Below are positions 20,794-31,388 of a DNA stretch of 64,000 nucleotides, one piece after another (within the stretch, counting starts at the first letter, position 1; each line of letters begins with the position of its first letter). The notes beneath the pieces were generated by a model. That model made no database searches. It was not told where the DNA came from and saw nothing but the letters and a program-made list of their open reading frames with translations. Position numbers and translations under genes: made by a program. Origin of the DNA: an uncultured delta proteobacterium (GTDB lineage Bacteria > Myxococcota_A > Polyangia > Polyangiales > Polyangiaceae); the NCBI GenBank assembly GCA_903906315.1, contig CAIVJW010000132.1, positions 1-64,000 of the forward strand, read 5' to 3'.

Positions 20794-21765
20794 TCAGCCG
20801 CCGCGCCCCGCCTCGGCGAGGAGGGCCGCCAGCCGGGGCTCGACGTCTTCCTTGTCGTGCTGGTGCTTGAGCAGTAGGCCCAGCGTGTCGCGCACGAGCT
20901 CGGGGCCGAGGGCCCTACCACCGAGGAGGGCGAGCGCCCGGGCCCAGTCGAGCGTCTCGCTGATCGCCGGCAGCTTGCGGAGCTCCAGGGTGCGGAGGCC
21001 CTGCACGAAGGCCACGACCTCGGCGGCGAGGCGCTCTTCGAGGCCCGGGACCGACAGCCGGAGGATCGCGAGCTCGCGCGAGGGCGGGGGGTAGTCGAGG
21101 AACGCGTGCAAGCAGCGGCGCCGGAGCGCTTCGGTCATCTCACGGGTCGCGTTGGTCGTGAGCAACACCAGCGGCGGGTGCGTGGCGCGAATCGTGCCGA
21201 GCTCGGGGATCGTCACCTGTTGCTCGGAGAGCACCTCGAGCAGGAAGGCCTCGAACTCCGGGTCGGCGCGGTCGACCTCGTCGATGAGCAGGACGACCGG
21301 CGCGTCGCTGCGTAGCGCCGCGAGCAGCGGGCGCGCGAGCAGGAACCGCTCGCTGAAGAACGTGGCCTCGCTCTTCTCTACGATCGCGGCGGCCTCGGCC
21401 ACCGAGCCGGTGCCGGCGAGGTCGCGGGCGACGGCGTCGCGGAGCAGCTGCGTGTAGAGCATCTGCTTGGCGTAGTCCCACTCGTAGAGCGCCTTCGATT
21501 CGTCGAGCCCCTCGTAGCACTGGAGGCGGATGAGCGTCCGCCCGAGCGCCTCTGCGGTCGCGCGGGCGAGGTCGGTCTTGCCGACGCCGGCAGGCCCCTC
21601 GAGCAGGAGAGGTCGCTCCATCGCGAGCGCCAGCCACACCGAGAGCGCCGTCGTCGGGTCGGGCAGGTAGCGAGCGCCCGCGAGGGCGACCTCGAGGTCC
21701 TTGGCGGACTTCGGGATCGAGGTGTTCGCCCCGATCCGGCCGCCCGAACCGGCGTGGTCGGTCAT
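20794..21765 (-). CDS. MoxR-family AAA+ ATPase
   Basis: A 323-residue AAA+ ATPase. Walker A is GPAGVGKTD (near residue 60), Walker B is VVLLIDEVDRAD, sensor 1 is LTTNATREM, and the arginine-finger region is EALRRRCLHAFLDYP. MoxR proteins act as chaperone-like ATPases, often with a VWA-domain partner that is absent here. The ATG at 21765 begins the protein proper; the frame continues upstream without sense. A TAGCGT box ends seven bases before this ATG, which would give a very short leader. The next gene on the strand, 160 bases away, is the transglycosylase fusion. Confidence 0.93.
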   Translation of the reverse strand: MTDHAGSGGRIGANTSIPKSAKDLEVALAGARYLPDPTTALSVWLALAMERPLLLEGPAGVGKTDLARATAEALGRTLIRLQCYEGLDESKALYEWDYAKQMLYTQLLRDAVARDLAGTGSVAEAAAIVEKSEATFFSERFLLARPLLAALRSDAPVVLLIDEVDRADPEFEAFLLEVLSEQQVTIPELGTIRATHPPLVLLTTNATREMTEALRRRCLHAFLDYPPPSRELAILRLSVPGLEERLAAEVVAFVQGLRTLELRKLPAISETLDWARALALLGGRALGPELVRDTLGLLLKHQHDKEDVEPRLAALLAEAGRGG

Positions 21766-21850
21766 GGGGGCCACGCTAGCACGCCGCCCGCGCGGCCGCG
21801 CCGCACGGAAGGGGGCCAATCGCAGCGCGCCTTGCTATGGTTGCGCCGGA

Positions 21851-23134
21851 ATGGACGACCCGCGCTCCGAGCTCGTTCGCATCGACGCGACCGGAACCGC
21901 CCACCCCGTCGGGCGGACCGCGAGCCAGCGGATGCGCGTACGCCAGGGGGCGTTCCGGCTCATGCCCGCGCCGGCCCACCTCGTCGTGATGCGGTACGTC
22001 GGCGAGGACGGCCGCCGCGACGACAACGACGGCCCGGTCTTTCGCCTCGCAGGGGAGATCACCGCGCACGCAGCGCTCTGCGACATCGTGGCGCTCGTCG
22101 GCCACGCGGGCTGGGCGGGCGAGCTCGTCGTCCTCGACGGGTACGCCAGCCGCTCGATCTTCTTCGAGGCGGGAACGGTCATCGCGGCGAGCTCGAGCGC
22201 CGGCGGCGAGCGGATCGGCGAGGTGCTCTACCAGTACGGCGCCCTCACCGCGCATCAGGTCGGCGCGACGGTGGCGGCGTCGAGCGCCGACGCACGCTTT
22301 GGCGAGGTCGCCGTCAAGCTCGGCTTCATCACGCCGGAGCGCCTGTTCCAGATCATCGCCATCCAGGCGCAGGAGATCCTCTACGCCGTGCTCCGCGTGG
22401 GCGACGGGATGTTCTACTTCCTGGAGACGTACGACGAAAAGCGCATCGCGGCGCGCCTCAACCTCGGCGTGAACGGCCTCCTCATGGAAGGCGTGCGTCG
22501 GATGGACGAGATGAGCTTCTTCCGCCAGCGCATCCCGTCCGAGGAGCACGTGCCCGAGCGGGTCGTGGGTCATGGCGTGCCCGCGGCGGAGGTCGAGCCC
22601 GTCTACTTTTCCGTCGATGGCGTCCGCACCGTCGCCGAGATCGGACGCGTCGTCGGCCGAGGCGAGTTCGAGGTCACCCAGGCGCTCTTCCAGCTCGTGC
22701 AGTCCGGCCACGTCGTCGTCCACGCGCCGCGGCCGACCGGCCCGGCGGCCATCGCCGAGATTTTCAACCAGATCATGGCGTGCCTCTTCGGCGAGCTCGA
22801 CGCGTGCGCGAGGGGCGACGCCGTCCGCGAGCAGCTCGCGAACTTCGCGGCGAGCGGCGGCGTGTACATGTCGCTCTTCGATGGCGCGGGGCCGCGGCGC
22901 GACGGGACGGTGGACGGGGCGCGCCTCGCGGACAACGTCGAGACCCTGGTCGGGCCCGAGCAGGCTGACGCCTCGCTGGCGCAGTGGCTGCACGAATACG
23001 CCACCTTCGCGCTCTTCCTCGGCGAGCCCCACCTCCGCCGAAGCGACGCGCCCCCGCTCTCGGTCGACGCCGGCGCCGCCCCCGCGCGACGGGTCGGCGA
23101 GATGCTCGCGGCGCTCTCCTCGCGCGTCGGCTAG
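21851..23134 (+). CDS. DUF4388-type regulatory or scaffold protein
   Basis: A 427-residue cytoplasmic protein. Residues about 55-210 match the DUF4388/PATAN pattern: FRLAGEITAHAALCDIVALV, GELVVLDGYASRSIFFEAG, then IGEVLYQYGALTAHQV and FGEVAVKLGFITPERLFQII, and a hydrophobic MFYFLE strand. This domain is common in myxobacterial signalling proteins. A winged-helix-like segment follows (VDGVRTVAEIGRVVGRGEFEVTQALFQLVQSG, in two parts, near 255-290), then an uncharacterised C-terminal part. The start is the ATG at 21851. It is convergent with the NtrC-type regulator, 18 bases apart. Confidence 0.82.
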   Translation: MDDPRSELVRIDATGTAHPVGRTASQRMRVRQGAFRLMPAPAHLVVMRYVGEDGRRDDNDGPVFRLAGEITAHAALCDIVALVGHAGWAGELVVLDGYASRSIFFEAGTVIAASSSAGGERIGEVLYQYGALTAHQVGATVAASSADARFGEVAVKLGFITPERLFQIIAIQAQEILYAVLRVGDGMFYFLETYDEKRIAARLNLGVNGLLMEGVRRMDEMSFFRQRIPSEEHVPERVVGHGVPAAEVEPVYFSVDGVRTVAEIGRVVGRGEFEVTQALFQLVQSGHVVVHAPRPTGPAAIAEIFNQIMACLFGELDACARGDAVREQLANFAASGGVYMSLFDGAGPRRDGTVDGARLADNVETLVGPEQADASLAQWLHEYATFALFLGEPHLRRSDAPPLSVDAGAAPARRVGEMLAALSSRVG

Positions 23135-23152
23135 GCCCGCCGGGCCCCTCGA

Positions 23153-24685
<1,533 letters not shown>

Positions 24686-24816
24686 GGCCCGGGACGTTAC
24701 CAGAGCTTCCCGGGGCCGGCGCGACCGCGGTCTCGCGAGGCTCGGCGAGCGCCCGCGCGCTCGATCGTGGGAATAGCTGGCGGAGCGAGCGGGAATTGGC
24801 TACGAGGGCAGGGCTC

Positions 24817-25728
24817 ATGCGCCGGCCCCGACTTGCCTCCTGCGACGCGCCCCGTCACGTCGCGCTCTGCCTGGCGGTCCTCGCGGCCACGCTCGGCCTC
24901 GGCGGCTGCGACCTCAACTTCGGCGACCCGACGCGGGCCACGCTGACCTACACGGAGGACGCGCGCGCCGCCTACAACCAGGCGATTTCGTCGTTCAGGG
25001 CACGCGACTGGGAGGACGCCCGCGCGCTCTTCGGCGAGGTGAAAAAGCGCTTCGCCTACAGCCGTTACGCGCGCCTCGCCGAGCTGCGCCTGGCCGACAT
25101 CTCCTTCGAGCAGGAGAAGTTCAGCGAGGCGATCTCCGGCTATCGCGAGTTCGTGCAGAACCACCGGACCGACCGCGACGTCGAGTACGCGAAATACCGG
25201 ATCTGCAAGTCGCTCTTTCTGGACATCGACGACACGATCTTCCTGCCCTCGCGCGAGGAGCGCGATCAGGCGACGACGCTCGAGGCGTACAAGGAGCTGC
25301 GCAGCTACGATCGCGAGTACTCGCGCAGCCGCTACCACGCGGACGTCGGCTACATGCTCGACGTCGTCAGCGGGCGCCTCGTGCGGCACGAGCTGTACGT
25401 CGCGCGGTACTACCTCAAGCGCGACGTCTTCGAGGCGACCGTCGCGCGCATCGACTTCGCGGTGAAGTCGTACCCCGGGTCGAGCCTCGAGCCCGAGGCG
25501 CTCGTCCTGAAGGGCGAGACGCTCCTCAAGATGAAGAAGCGCGACGAGGCCCGCCAGGTCTTCGACCGCGTGCTGAAGGACTACGGCGGCCCGTTCGGCA
25601 GCACCGCGAAGGCCTTTCTCGCCGAGATGGCCGCGCAGGACTCGCGGCGCGGCGGCGCGATCCCGGCCCCGCCGCCGGCCGCCCCCGTGCCGGCGCCCGC
25701 CGCTGCGCCCAAGCCCGCCGCGAAATGA
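24817..25728 (+). CDS. bamD: BamD/YfiO-type outer-membrane assembly lipoprotein
   Basis: A 303-residue lipoprotein (lipobox LGGC) with TPR-like helices: a first block with YNQAISSFRARDWEDARALF, then FSEAISGYREFVQNHRTDRD and YAKYRICKSLF, typical of BamD/YfiO. It is expected at the inner face of the outer membrane in the BAM complex, which inserts beta-barrel proteins. The C-terminus carries a Pro/Ala tail not found in the E. coli protein. The ATG at 24817 is preferred over an upstream TTG. The stop overlaps the start of the next small gene (ATGA). A bamB-like gene occurs further downstream in the same direction. Confidence 0.9.
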   Translation: MRRPRLASCDAPRHVALCLAVLAATLGLGGCDLNFGDPTRATLTYTEDARAAYNQAISSFRARDWEDARALFGEVKKRFAYSRYARLAELRLADISFEQEKFSEAISGYREFVQNHRTDRDVEYAKYRICKSLFLDIDDTIFLPSREERDQATTLEAYKELRSYDREYSRSRYHADVGYMLDVVSGRLVRHELYVARYYLKRDVFEATVARIDFAVKSYPGSSLEPEALVLKGETLLKMKKRDEARQVFDRVLKDYGGPFGSTAKAFLAEMAAQDSRRGGAIPAPPPAAPVPAPAAAPKPAAK

Positions 25729-26012
25729 GCCTGCGGCCCAGCTCGGGGGTGCGCTTCGCGGTGGACCGCGTCGATGGCGAGCCCGGGCCGGAGGTCGTCT
25801 ACCGAGGGTTCGTCCACCTGCCTGACGCCGACCTTCCGATCGTCGTGCGGGCTGCCGACTCGGGCGTCACGGCCGTCGTCGAGGCCGATCCCGGGGGCGC
25901 CCGATCGCGCGCCGACCTCGAACGGGCCGCCGCCGCGCTCGTCCGGGCGGTCGTGAGGGCGCCTATCGCCGAGGGCCGCCGTCCCCCGCGCCGGATCGTG
26001 CGCTGGCGGTAG
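25725..26012 (+). CDS. Small hypothetical protein coupled to bamD
   Basis: A 95-residue protein whose ATG overlaps the bamD stop, pointing to translational coupling. It has no signal peptide or membrane span. It consists of a short beta-rich N-terminal half and a helical, Arg-rich C-terminus (RRPPRRIVRWR). No family is recognised. Codon use is consistent with a real gene. Confidence 0.65.
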   Translation: MSLRPSSGVRFAVDRVDGEPGPEVVYRGFVHLPDADLPIVVRAADSGVTAVVEADPGGARSRADLERAAAALVRAVVRAPIAEGRRPPRRIVRWR

Positions 26013-26104
26013 TCGCGACGGGGCCGCGAGCCTCGCGGGCCGTCCGCACGCCTCGGTCGCGGAGCTCGTCGCCACGATCGCCCTTCCTCGCCGCAGAGTC
26101 GTGC

Positions 26105-26110
26105 TAGAAC
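26105..26110 (+). promoter_or_regulatory. Possible -10 box of greA
   Basis: TAGAAC ends nine bases before the greA ATG and would give a leader of only a few bases. No good -35 box is visible at the right distance. Confidence 0.3.
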
Positions 26111-26119
26111 GGCGGGGCT

Positions 26120-26596
26120 ATGGCTGACAAGGTTCCGATGACGCCCGAGGGACAGACCCGCCTCCGCGAGGAGGTCAAGAAGCTCAAGGAGGTCGAGCTC
26201 CCCCACGTGGTGAAGGACATCGGCGTCGCCCGCGAGCACGGCGACCTGTCCGAGAACGCCGAGTACCACGCTGCGCGCGACCGCCAGGGGATGATCGTCG
26301 CTCGCATCTCGTACATCGAGCAGGCCCTGGCGCGCGCAGAGGTCATCGACCCGTCGAAGCTCGGCGGGAAGAAGATCCAGTTCGGCGCGAAGGTGAAGCT
26401 CGCGAACGTCGACAGCGGCGAGGAGCAGGCGTTCCAGATCGTGGGCCCGGAGGAGGCCGACCTGAAGATCGGCCGCATCTCGGTCGCGTCCCCGCTCGCA
26501 CGCGGTCTGCTCGGCCACGAGGTCGGTGACGAGGTGCGCGTGGTGATGCCCGCCGGCCCTCGCGCGTTCGAGGTCCTCGAAGTCAGCTGGGCGTGA
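26120..26596 (+). CDS. greA: Transcription elongation factor GreA
   Basis: A 158-residue factor of normal length. The N-terminal coiled coil contains MTPEGQTRLREEVKKLKEVE and the tip region AREHGDLSENAEYHAARDRQ, whose acidic residues stimulate RNA cleavage by backtracked RNA polymerase. The C-terminal domain has GKKIQFGAKVKLANVDSGEE and SPLARGLLGHEVGDEV. The stop overlaps the GTG start of the next gene (GTGA), so the two are translationally coupled. Confidence 0.97.
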   Translation: MADKVPMTPEGQTRLREEVKKLKEVELPHVVKDIGVAREHGDLSENAEYHAARDRQGMIVARISYIEQALARAEVIDPSKLGGKKIQFGAKVKLANVDSGEEQAFQIVGPEEADLKIGRISVASPLARGLLGHEVGDEVRVVMPAGPRAFEVLEVSWA

Positions 26597-29500
26597 CGGA
26601 TCGGGCCGGGGGGCCCCCCTCGTCGGTCCGAAACGGCGGGCAGGCGAGCCTCCCTCCCTCGGCGCCGCGGGCGGACCGCTCGCGCCCGGTGCGCCCCGCG
26701 AAGCGGCCCGAGCCACCCGGACCGCCGGCGCGGCCGGTCCGCTTGCCCGGCCTGGCGTTCGGGTGGCGCATCGCGGACGCCTACCTCGCGATGGTGGCCC
26801 TGCTCGGCGCCGAGCTCGTCCTCGTCGCCGCGACCAGCTGGCGCGAGTTCGTGGGCAACTACGAGCTCACCCTCGCGCGCACCTCGCTGTTGCCGATCGC
26901 GTGCGCCGCGGTCGCGCCCCTCGCCCTCGCGGGCGCCGCAGCGGTCGAGCTCGCCGTGCGCGCGACTCGCCCCGTCCCGCGCGCGCTCGCGGCCCTCGGA
27001 TCGGCGACCTTCGCTGCCGTGGTCGCGTTCGGCGTGTCGACCGGCCGCCACCTCGCGGGCGCGCGGCGCCCCTCGTTCGTGCTCGCCGTCGCCCTCGCCG
27101 CGGCCGGGCTCGCGTGGGCGATCGGCCCGCGCCTCGCTCGCGCGATCGCGCCGCGCCCCGGGCTGCGCTTTCGACTCGGGATCGTCGCGTCCGTCGTGCT
27201 CGTCGAGCTCGGGATCGCGCTCGTGAACCTGCGCGTCTTGCCGCGCCTGTATCCCGCGTTCCACGTCGGCCTCGGCGCCCTCGCGCTGCTCGTCGCGCCG
27301 TTCGTCGCCCCCGCGCTCGACGCTGCGATCCAGCCCGGTGCGCCCCGCCCGCGCGCGTCCGGCCTGCGCGCCCTCGCGGCTCCCAAGCTCCTCCGCGCGG
27401 CGCTCGCGCTGTGCCTCTTCGCGGGGGCATCCGCCGTCGCGCCCGGCGGCGCGGTGCGGCTCTCGCGCGCCGACAACGTCCGGATCATCTACCTCACGCA
27501 CGGCCCGCTGCTCGGGCACGCCGTCGAGATCGCGGCCCGCCTCGCGCCTCCGGTCCCGATCGAGGACGGGCCGGCCGGCCCCGCGCCGGTGGCGGGCGCG
27601 CGATCGGTCGACCTTTCCGGGCGCGACCTCCTGCTCGTCACGGTCGACGCGCTCCGCGCCGATCACGTGGGAGCGCTCGGCTATTCGCGCCCGACGACGC
27701 CGCACCTCGACCGCCTCGCGACCGAAGGCGTGCTCTTCGAGGCCGCGTACACGCCGACGCCGCACACCTCGTACGCGGTCACGTCGATCATGACCGGCAA
27801 GTACATGCGGCCGCTCCTCCTTCAGGGCCTGGGCGGCGACTCCGAGACCTGGGCCGGGCACCTGCGGCGATACGGGTACCGCACCGCCGCCTTCTACCCG
27901 CCGGCGGTCTTCTTCATCGACGGCGATCGCTTCGGCGGCTTCCGCGACCGATCGCTCGACTTCGAGTACCGCAAGGTCGAGTTCGCCTCCGCCGCGCAGC
28001 GCGCCTTTCAGGTGCGGGGCTACCTCGGGCGCGTGAAGGCGGATCAGCGCCTGTTTCTGTGGGTCCACCTCTTCGAGCCGCACGAGCCCTACGAGGCGCA
28101 CGCGGATCACCCCTTCGGCGACCGCGACATCGATCGGTACGATGCCGAGATCGCCGCCGCCGACGCGGGCCTCGGCGCCATCGTCGCAGCCGTTCGCGCG
28201 GCCCGCCCCGGCGCGGTCGTGATCGTCGCCGCCGACCATGGCGAGGAGTTCAGCGAGCACGGCGGCCGCTACCATGGGACGAGCGTGTTCGACGAGCAGG
28301 TGCGCGTGCCGCTCGTCGTGAACGCGCCCGGGCTGCTCCCGCCGCACCACGTTGCCGCGCCGGTGCAGCTGGTCGACCTCCTGCCGACGGTGCTCGCGGG
28401 CCTCGACATTCCGCGCCCCGCGCGCGTCCGCGGCGCCGATCTCGGCCCGCTGCTGGCCGGAGGGCCGCCGCCGCCCGAGTCCGCGAGGGGCTTCGCGTTC
28501 TCCGAGACGGACTCGCAGACCCTGCTCGCGCGCGGCGATTCTCGGCTCGTCTGCGAGCGCCGCGTCGGCGCGTGCGCGCTCTACGCGGTCGGCTCGGACC
28601 CGGGTGAGCAGCGCGACGTCGCGGCCTCCCACGCCGCCGAGGTCGCAGCGCTCCGCGCGGAGCTGCGGGGCGTCGAGGCGTCGCACGGCCGCTACGAGCT
28701 GTCCGGCCTCCGCACCGAGGGGAAGGGCTGGCCCGAGGCTCTGCGGCGCGGGATCGCCGGCGACGCGGACGCCGCGCTCGACGTCGCCGCGCTGCTCGAC
28801 GACGCCGACGCCGTCATCCGTCGGCGGGCGGGCGAGGTGCTCTTCGATTTGCGGCGCGGCGAGGCGGCGTCCGCGCTGCGGCTCGCGGTGGTGCGCGACG
28901 AGGACGAGGACGTGCGCAGGTGGTGCGCGCTCGCGCTCACGCGGCTGGGCGAAGGCGCGGCGAAATCGCGTGATCTGGTGCAGGATCGCGAGCTCGTCTG
29001 GCGGCGCTTGGCGGCGCTCGCGTTGGCCGAGTCCGGCGACGATCGAGGCGAGCTCACGCTCGTCGGGTGGCTGCGCGACGCGGTGCCGGTGGCCGGGGAG
29101 GGGAAGGGGGCGCCCGCGGCGCGCAAGGCCGGTGGCGCGACCGTCCCCTTCGAGCGCGCGCGAGAGATCGTGCTGGCGCTCGGGCGCATCCGCACGAAGG
29201 CCGCGCTGCCGGCCCTCATCGACGCGCTCGACGACGTGCGGCTCCGACCGTGGGCCGCCGCCGCCCTCGCGGCGATCGGCGAGAACGGGGCGCGTCCGGC
29301 GCTCGCGCTTCACCTGGAGACCGAGCGCTACCAGACCGCCCGCGTGGCGCTCGCCGAGGCCCTCGTGAAGCTCGGCGCTGGGCCGGAGCTCCGCGCGCCG
29401 CTCGTCCGGCTGCTCGGGACGCCCGACCCGCTGCCGGATGGCCTGCGGGTCGCGCTCGACGCGGGCCTGCTCGATCTCGTCGGCGGCCCGCGCGCCCGCG

Positions 29501-29949
29501 AGCTCGAACGGTTGCGGAGCTTCGCCAAGAGCGGGGTCGCGGTCGGCATGACCGTGCCGAAGGGCGGTAACGGCGCGGGCGTGCGCGCCCTCTGCCGCGC
29601 GCGGTCCACCGACGGCCAGCCCGGCGAGCTGCGCATTGGACACGCGCTGCCCCGCGGTCGCGGTCCCGCCAAGGTCGACCGATCCTCCTCGGTGCCGGCC
29701 GAGGCCCCCGAGCTCGACGCCTCCTCGGCCCTCGTCCTCGAGGTTCCGGCGTCGGCCCTGGCGCGAGAGGTGTTCGGGACGCTCCCCGCAGGGACGGGCC
29801 CGCGCCCTGGCGAGCACGGCGAGCTCGTCGTGTACGCGACGCAGAACGTCGAGGTCGCGGCCTGCGCCCTCGTGCCCCTCAGCGACGAGATCCCCCCGCC
29901 GCCGCCCGAGCCGTGGACCCCGACCGCGGAGGAGGACCCTTCGCCCTGA
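26593..29949 (+). CDS. Membrane sulfatase/phosphatase-superfamily enzyme with HEAT-like repeats
   Basis: A 1118-residue protein. After a Pro/Arg-rich head, about seven hydrophobic helices lie between residues 55 and 300. The periplasmic catalytic domain (about 340-690) is of the alkaline phosphatase/sulfatase superfamily: metal ligand Asp in TVDALRADH (Asp352), ADHGEEFSEHGGRYHG (Asp548), and a nucleophile region TPTPHTSYAVTSIMTGKY. That region has Thr392 where sulfatases have the Cys of CxPSR, so it is more like a phosphotransferase (LtaS/EptA type) than a true sulfatase. From about 720 to 960 there are repeated helical pairs like HEAT repeats. The GTG start overlaps the greA stop. Confidence 0.85.
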   Translation: MTDRAGGPPSSVRNGGQASLPPSAPRADRSRPVRPAKRPEPPGPPARPVRLPGLAFGWRIADAYLAMVALLGAELVLVAATSWREFVGNYELTLARTSLLPIACAAVAPLALAGAAAVELAVRATRPVPRALAALGSATFAAVVAFGVSTGRHLAGARRPSFVLAVALAAAGLAWAIGPRLARAIAPRPGLRFRLGIVASVVLVELGIALVNLRVLPRLYPAFHVGLGALALLVAPFVAPALDAAIQPGAPRPRASGLRALAAPKLLRAALALCLFAGASAVAPGGAVRLSRADNVRIIYLTHGPLLGHAVEIAARLAPPVPIEDGPAGPAPVAGARSVDLSGRDLLLVTVDALRADHVGALGYSRPTTPHLDRLATEGVLFEAAYTPTPHTSYAVTSIMTGKYMRPLLLQGLGGDSETWAGHLRRYGYRTAAFYPPAVFFIDGDRFGGFRDRSLDFEYRKVEFASAAQRAFQVRGYLGRVKADQRLFLWVHLFEPHEPYEAHADHPFGDRDIDRYDAEIAAADAGLGAIVAAVRAARPGAVVIVAADHGEEFSEHGGRYHGTSVFDEQVRVPLVVNAPGLLPPHHVAAPVQLVDLLPTVLAGLDIPRPARVRGADLGPLLAGGPPPPESARGFAFSETDSQTLLARGDSRLVCERRVGACALYAVGSDPGEQRDVAASHAAEVAALRAELRGVEASHGRYELSGLRTEGKGWPEALRRGIAGDADAALDVAALLDDADAVIRRRAGEVLFDLRRGEAASALRLAVVRDEDEDVRRWCALALTRLGEGAAKSRDLVQDRELVWRRLAALALAESGDDRGELTLVGWLRDAVPVAGEGKGAPAARKAGGATVPFERAREIVLALGRIRTKAALPALIDALDDVRLRPWAAAALAAIGENGARPALALHLETERYQTARVALAEALVKLGAGPELRAPLVRLLGTPDPLPDGLRVALDAGLLDLVGGPRARELERLRSFAKSGVAVGMTVPKGGNGAGVRALCRARSTDGQPGELRIGHALPRGRGPAKVDRSSSVPAEAPELDASSALVLEVPASALAREVFGTLPAGTGPRPGEHGELVVYATQNVEVAACALVPLSDEIPPPPPEPWTPTAEEDPSP

Positions 29950-29985
29950 GCGCGTCGTTTTGCGGTCCCTGGCCGCTCCGCTGCA

Positions 29986-30013
29986 TTGACGCCGCGGGGG
30001 ACGCGGCTAGAGT
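29986..30013 (+). promoter_or_regulatory. Sigma-70-type promoter before the yfgM-like gene
   Basis: TTGACG (29986-29991) and TAGAGT (30008-30013) are 16 bases apart. The expected start of transcription, about 7 bases further on, is at or next to the GTG at 30021, which suggests a leaderless message. The gap after the preceding gene and the lack of a ribosome site support a separate promoter. Confidence 0.5.
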
Positions 30014-30020
30014 CCGCCGC

Positions 30021-31388
30021 GTGCCGAACCAGGAATCGACGAAGGAGCGCGAGGCGCGGGGCGTGGACGTTCGAGAGCCCGACGAGGGCGACGAGGGCGA
30101 CGACCGCACGAGCGAGCCAGGTCGCGACGACGATGAGGCGGGCCGCGAGGACGACGCGGCGGGCGAGGGGACCGAGGGCGACGAGGCCGCTGCTTCGCGC
30201 GTCGCGCACGCCCTGGGCGTCGACGAGGACGAGGGCGGTGAGGCCGCCGTCGCGGAGGGCGGCGAGACGGCGGGGATCGACTCCGGGCCCGCGAACCGCG
30301 CCTCCCGCCGACGCGATGAGGCGGTCAAGCGCCGCCGCAAGAAGGCCGCGGGCGCCGCCGCCGCACCGACGCCCGTCGAGGACGAGGATCTCCCCAGGGA
30401 CAAGAACGCGCGCGCGAAGGAGCTGCTCCTGCGCCGACGCGAGCAGGCCGCCGAGCGGGAGGCCCAGGTGAGCTCCGGCCTGCTGCCGGGCGAGATGGTC
30501 GACGACGCGCTCGCCCGAGCGACGTCCGGCACGATGAAGTGGCTGCGCAAGAACCTCGCCGCCATCCAGTACGTGGCGTTCGGCGCCATCGTCGTGACCG
30601 CCGGCGTGCTCACGTACAACTGGCGCGTCGAGAAGAAGGCCGGCGGGGCGGCGTCGCTGCTCGCTTCGGCCATCTCGGCCGAGCACGGTCGCGTGATGGC
30701 CGAGGACAAGCGCTCCGACGACGAGAAGGAGTACGACTTCGCCCGCATCTTCAAGACGCCCGAGGAGCGCAGCGAGGCTGCGATCTCGAGCTATCAGAAG
30801 GTCGCCGCGGAGGAGCCGGGCTCCGGCGCCGCCATCCTCGCCACGCTCGGCGTCGCCGGCGTCGAGCTCGAGAAGCGCGACTTCGCCAAGGCGCTCGACG
30901 CCTACGGCGTGGTCCTCACGTCGAAGCTCGCCGCTGCCGACTCGGACGTTCGGGCCCGCGCGATCGAGGGCAGCGGCTTCGCCAAGGAGGGCAAGGGCGA
31001 CCTCGACGGCGCCCTCGCGGCCTTCCGCGACCTGCAGAACATCGAGGGCAAGGGCTACAAGGAGCTCGGCCAGTACCACGAGGCCCGCGTGCTCGTCGCC
31101 AAGGGCAACAAGGACAAGGCCAAGGAGCTGCTCAAGGGCGTGCGGGACAAGCTCCAGGCGCCGTCGCCGGACGGGTCGAAGCCGTTCAAGTTCCTCGAGG
31201 CGATGGTCGATCGCAAGCTCGCCGAGGTCGATCCGACCGCGGTCCCGAAGGCCGCGGTGGCCGCCGGTCCGGGCGGTGGCGCCCAGCTCACGGCCGAGCA
31301 GATCGAGCTGCTCAAGAAGCAGTTCCAGAAGGCGGCCCAGGACGCCGCCAAGCAGAAGCAGCAAGGCGAGAAGCAGGGCGGACAGTGA
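30021..31388 (+). CDS. YfgM-like TPR membrane protein
   Basis: A 455-residue protein with a long acidic, low-complexity cytoplasmic N-terminus (about 150 residues rich in Asp/Glu, Gly and Ala), a basic patch, one membrane span (IQYVAFGAIVVTAGVLTYNW, near residue 190), and an outer TPR-like region of helical pairs (about 205-400). The C-terminus is Lys/Gln-rich. The layout and the overlap with a bamB-like gene match the yfgM-bamB pair of other proteobacteria, where YfgM is an inner-membrane partner of the Sec translocon. The acidic extension is unusual. The start is GTG without a ribosome site, so it is less certain. Confidence 0.8.
   Translation: MPNQESTKEREARGVDVREPDEGDEGDDRTSEPGRDDDEAGREDDAAGEGTEGDEAAASRVAHALGVDEDEGGEAAVAEGGETAGIDSGPANRASRRRDEAVKRRRKKAAGAAAAPTPVEDEDLPRDKNARAKELLLRRREQAAEREAQVSSGLLPGEMVDDALARATSGTMKWLRKNLAAIQYVAFGAIVVTAGVLTYNWRVEKKAGGAASLLASAISAEHGRVMAEDKRSDDEKEYDFARIFKTPEERSEAAISSYQKVAAEEPGSGAAILATLGVAGVELEKRDFAKALDAYGVVLTSKLAAADSDVRARAIEGSGFAKEGKGDLDGALAAFRDLQNIEGKGYKELGQYHEARVLVAKGNKDKAKELLKGVRDKLQAPSPDGSKPFKFLEAMVDRKLAEVDPTAVPKAAVAAGPGGGAQLTAEQIELLKKQFQKAAQDAAKQKQQGEKQGGQ

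Noticed and set aside
26104-29817. A 1237-codon antisense frame over the sulfatase-superfamily gene, and similar long frames at 45779-48775 (minus), 17880-20870 (plus) and 59406-62327 (minus)
   Set aside because: Each lies opposite or across genes with recognisable domains and shows no motifs of its own.
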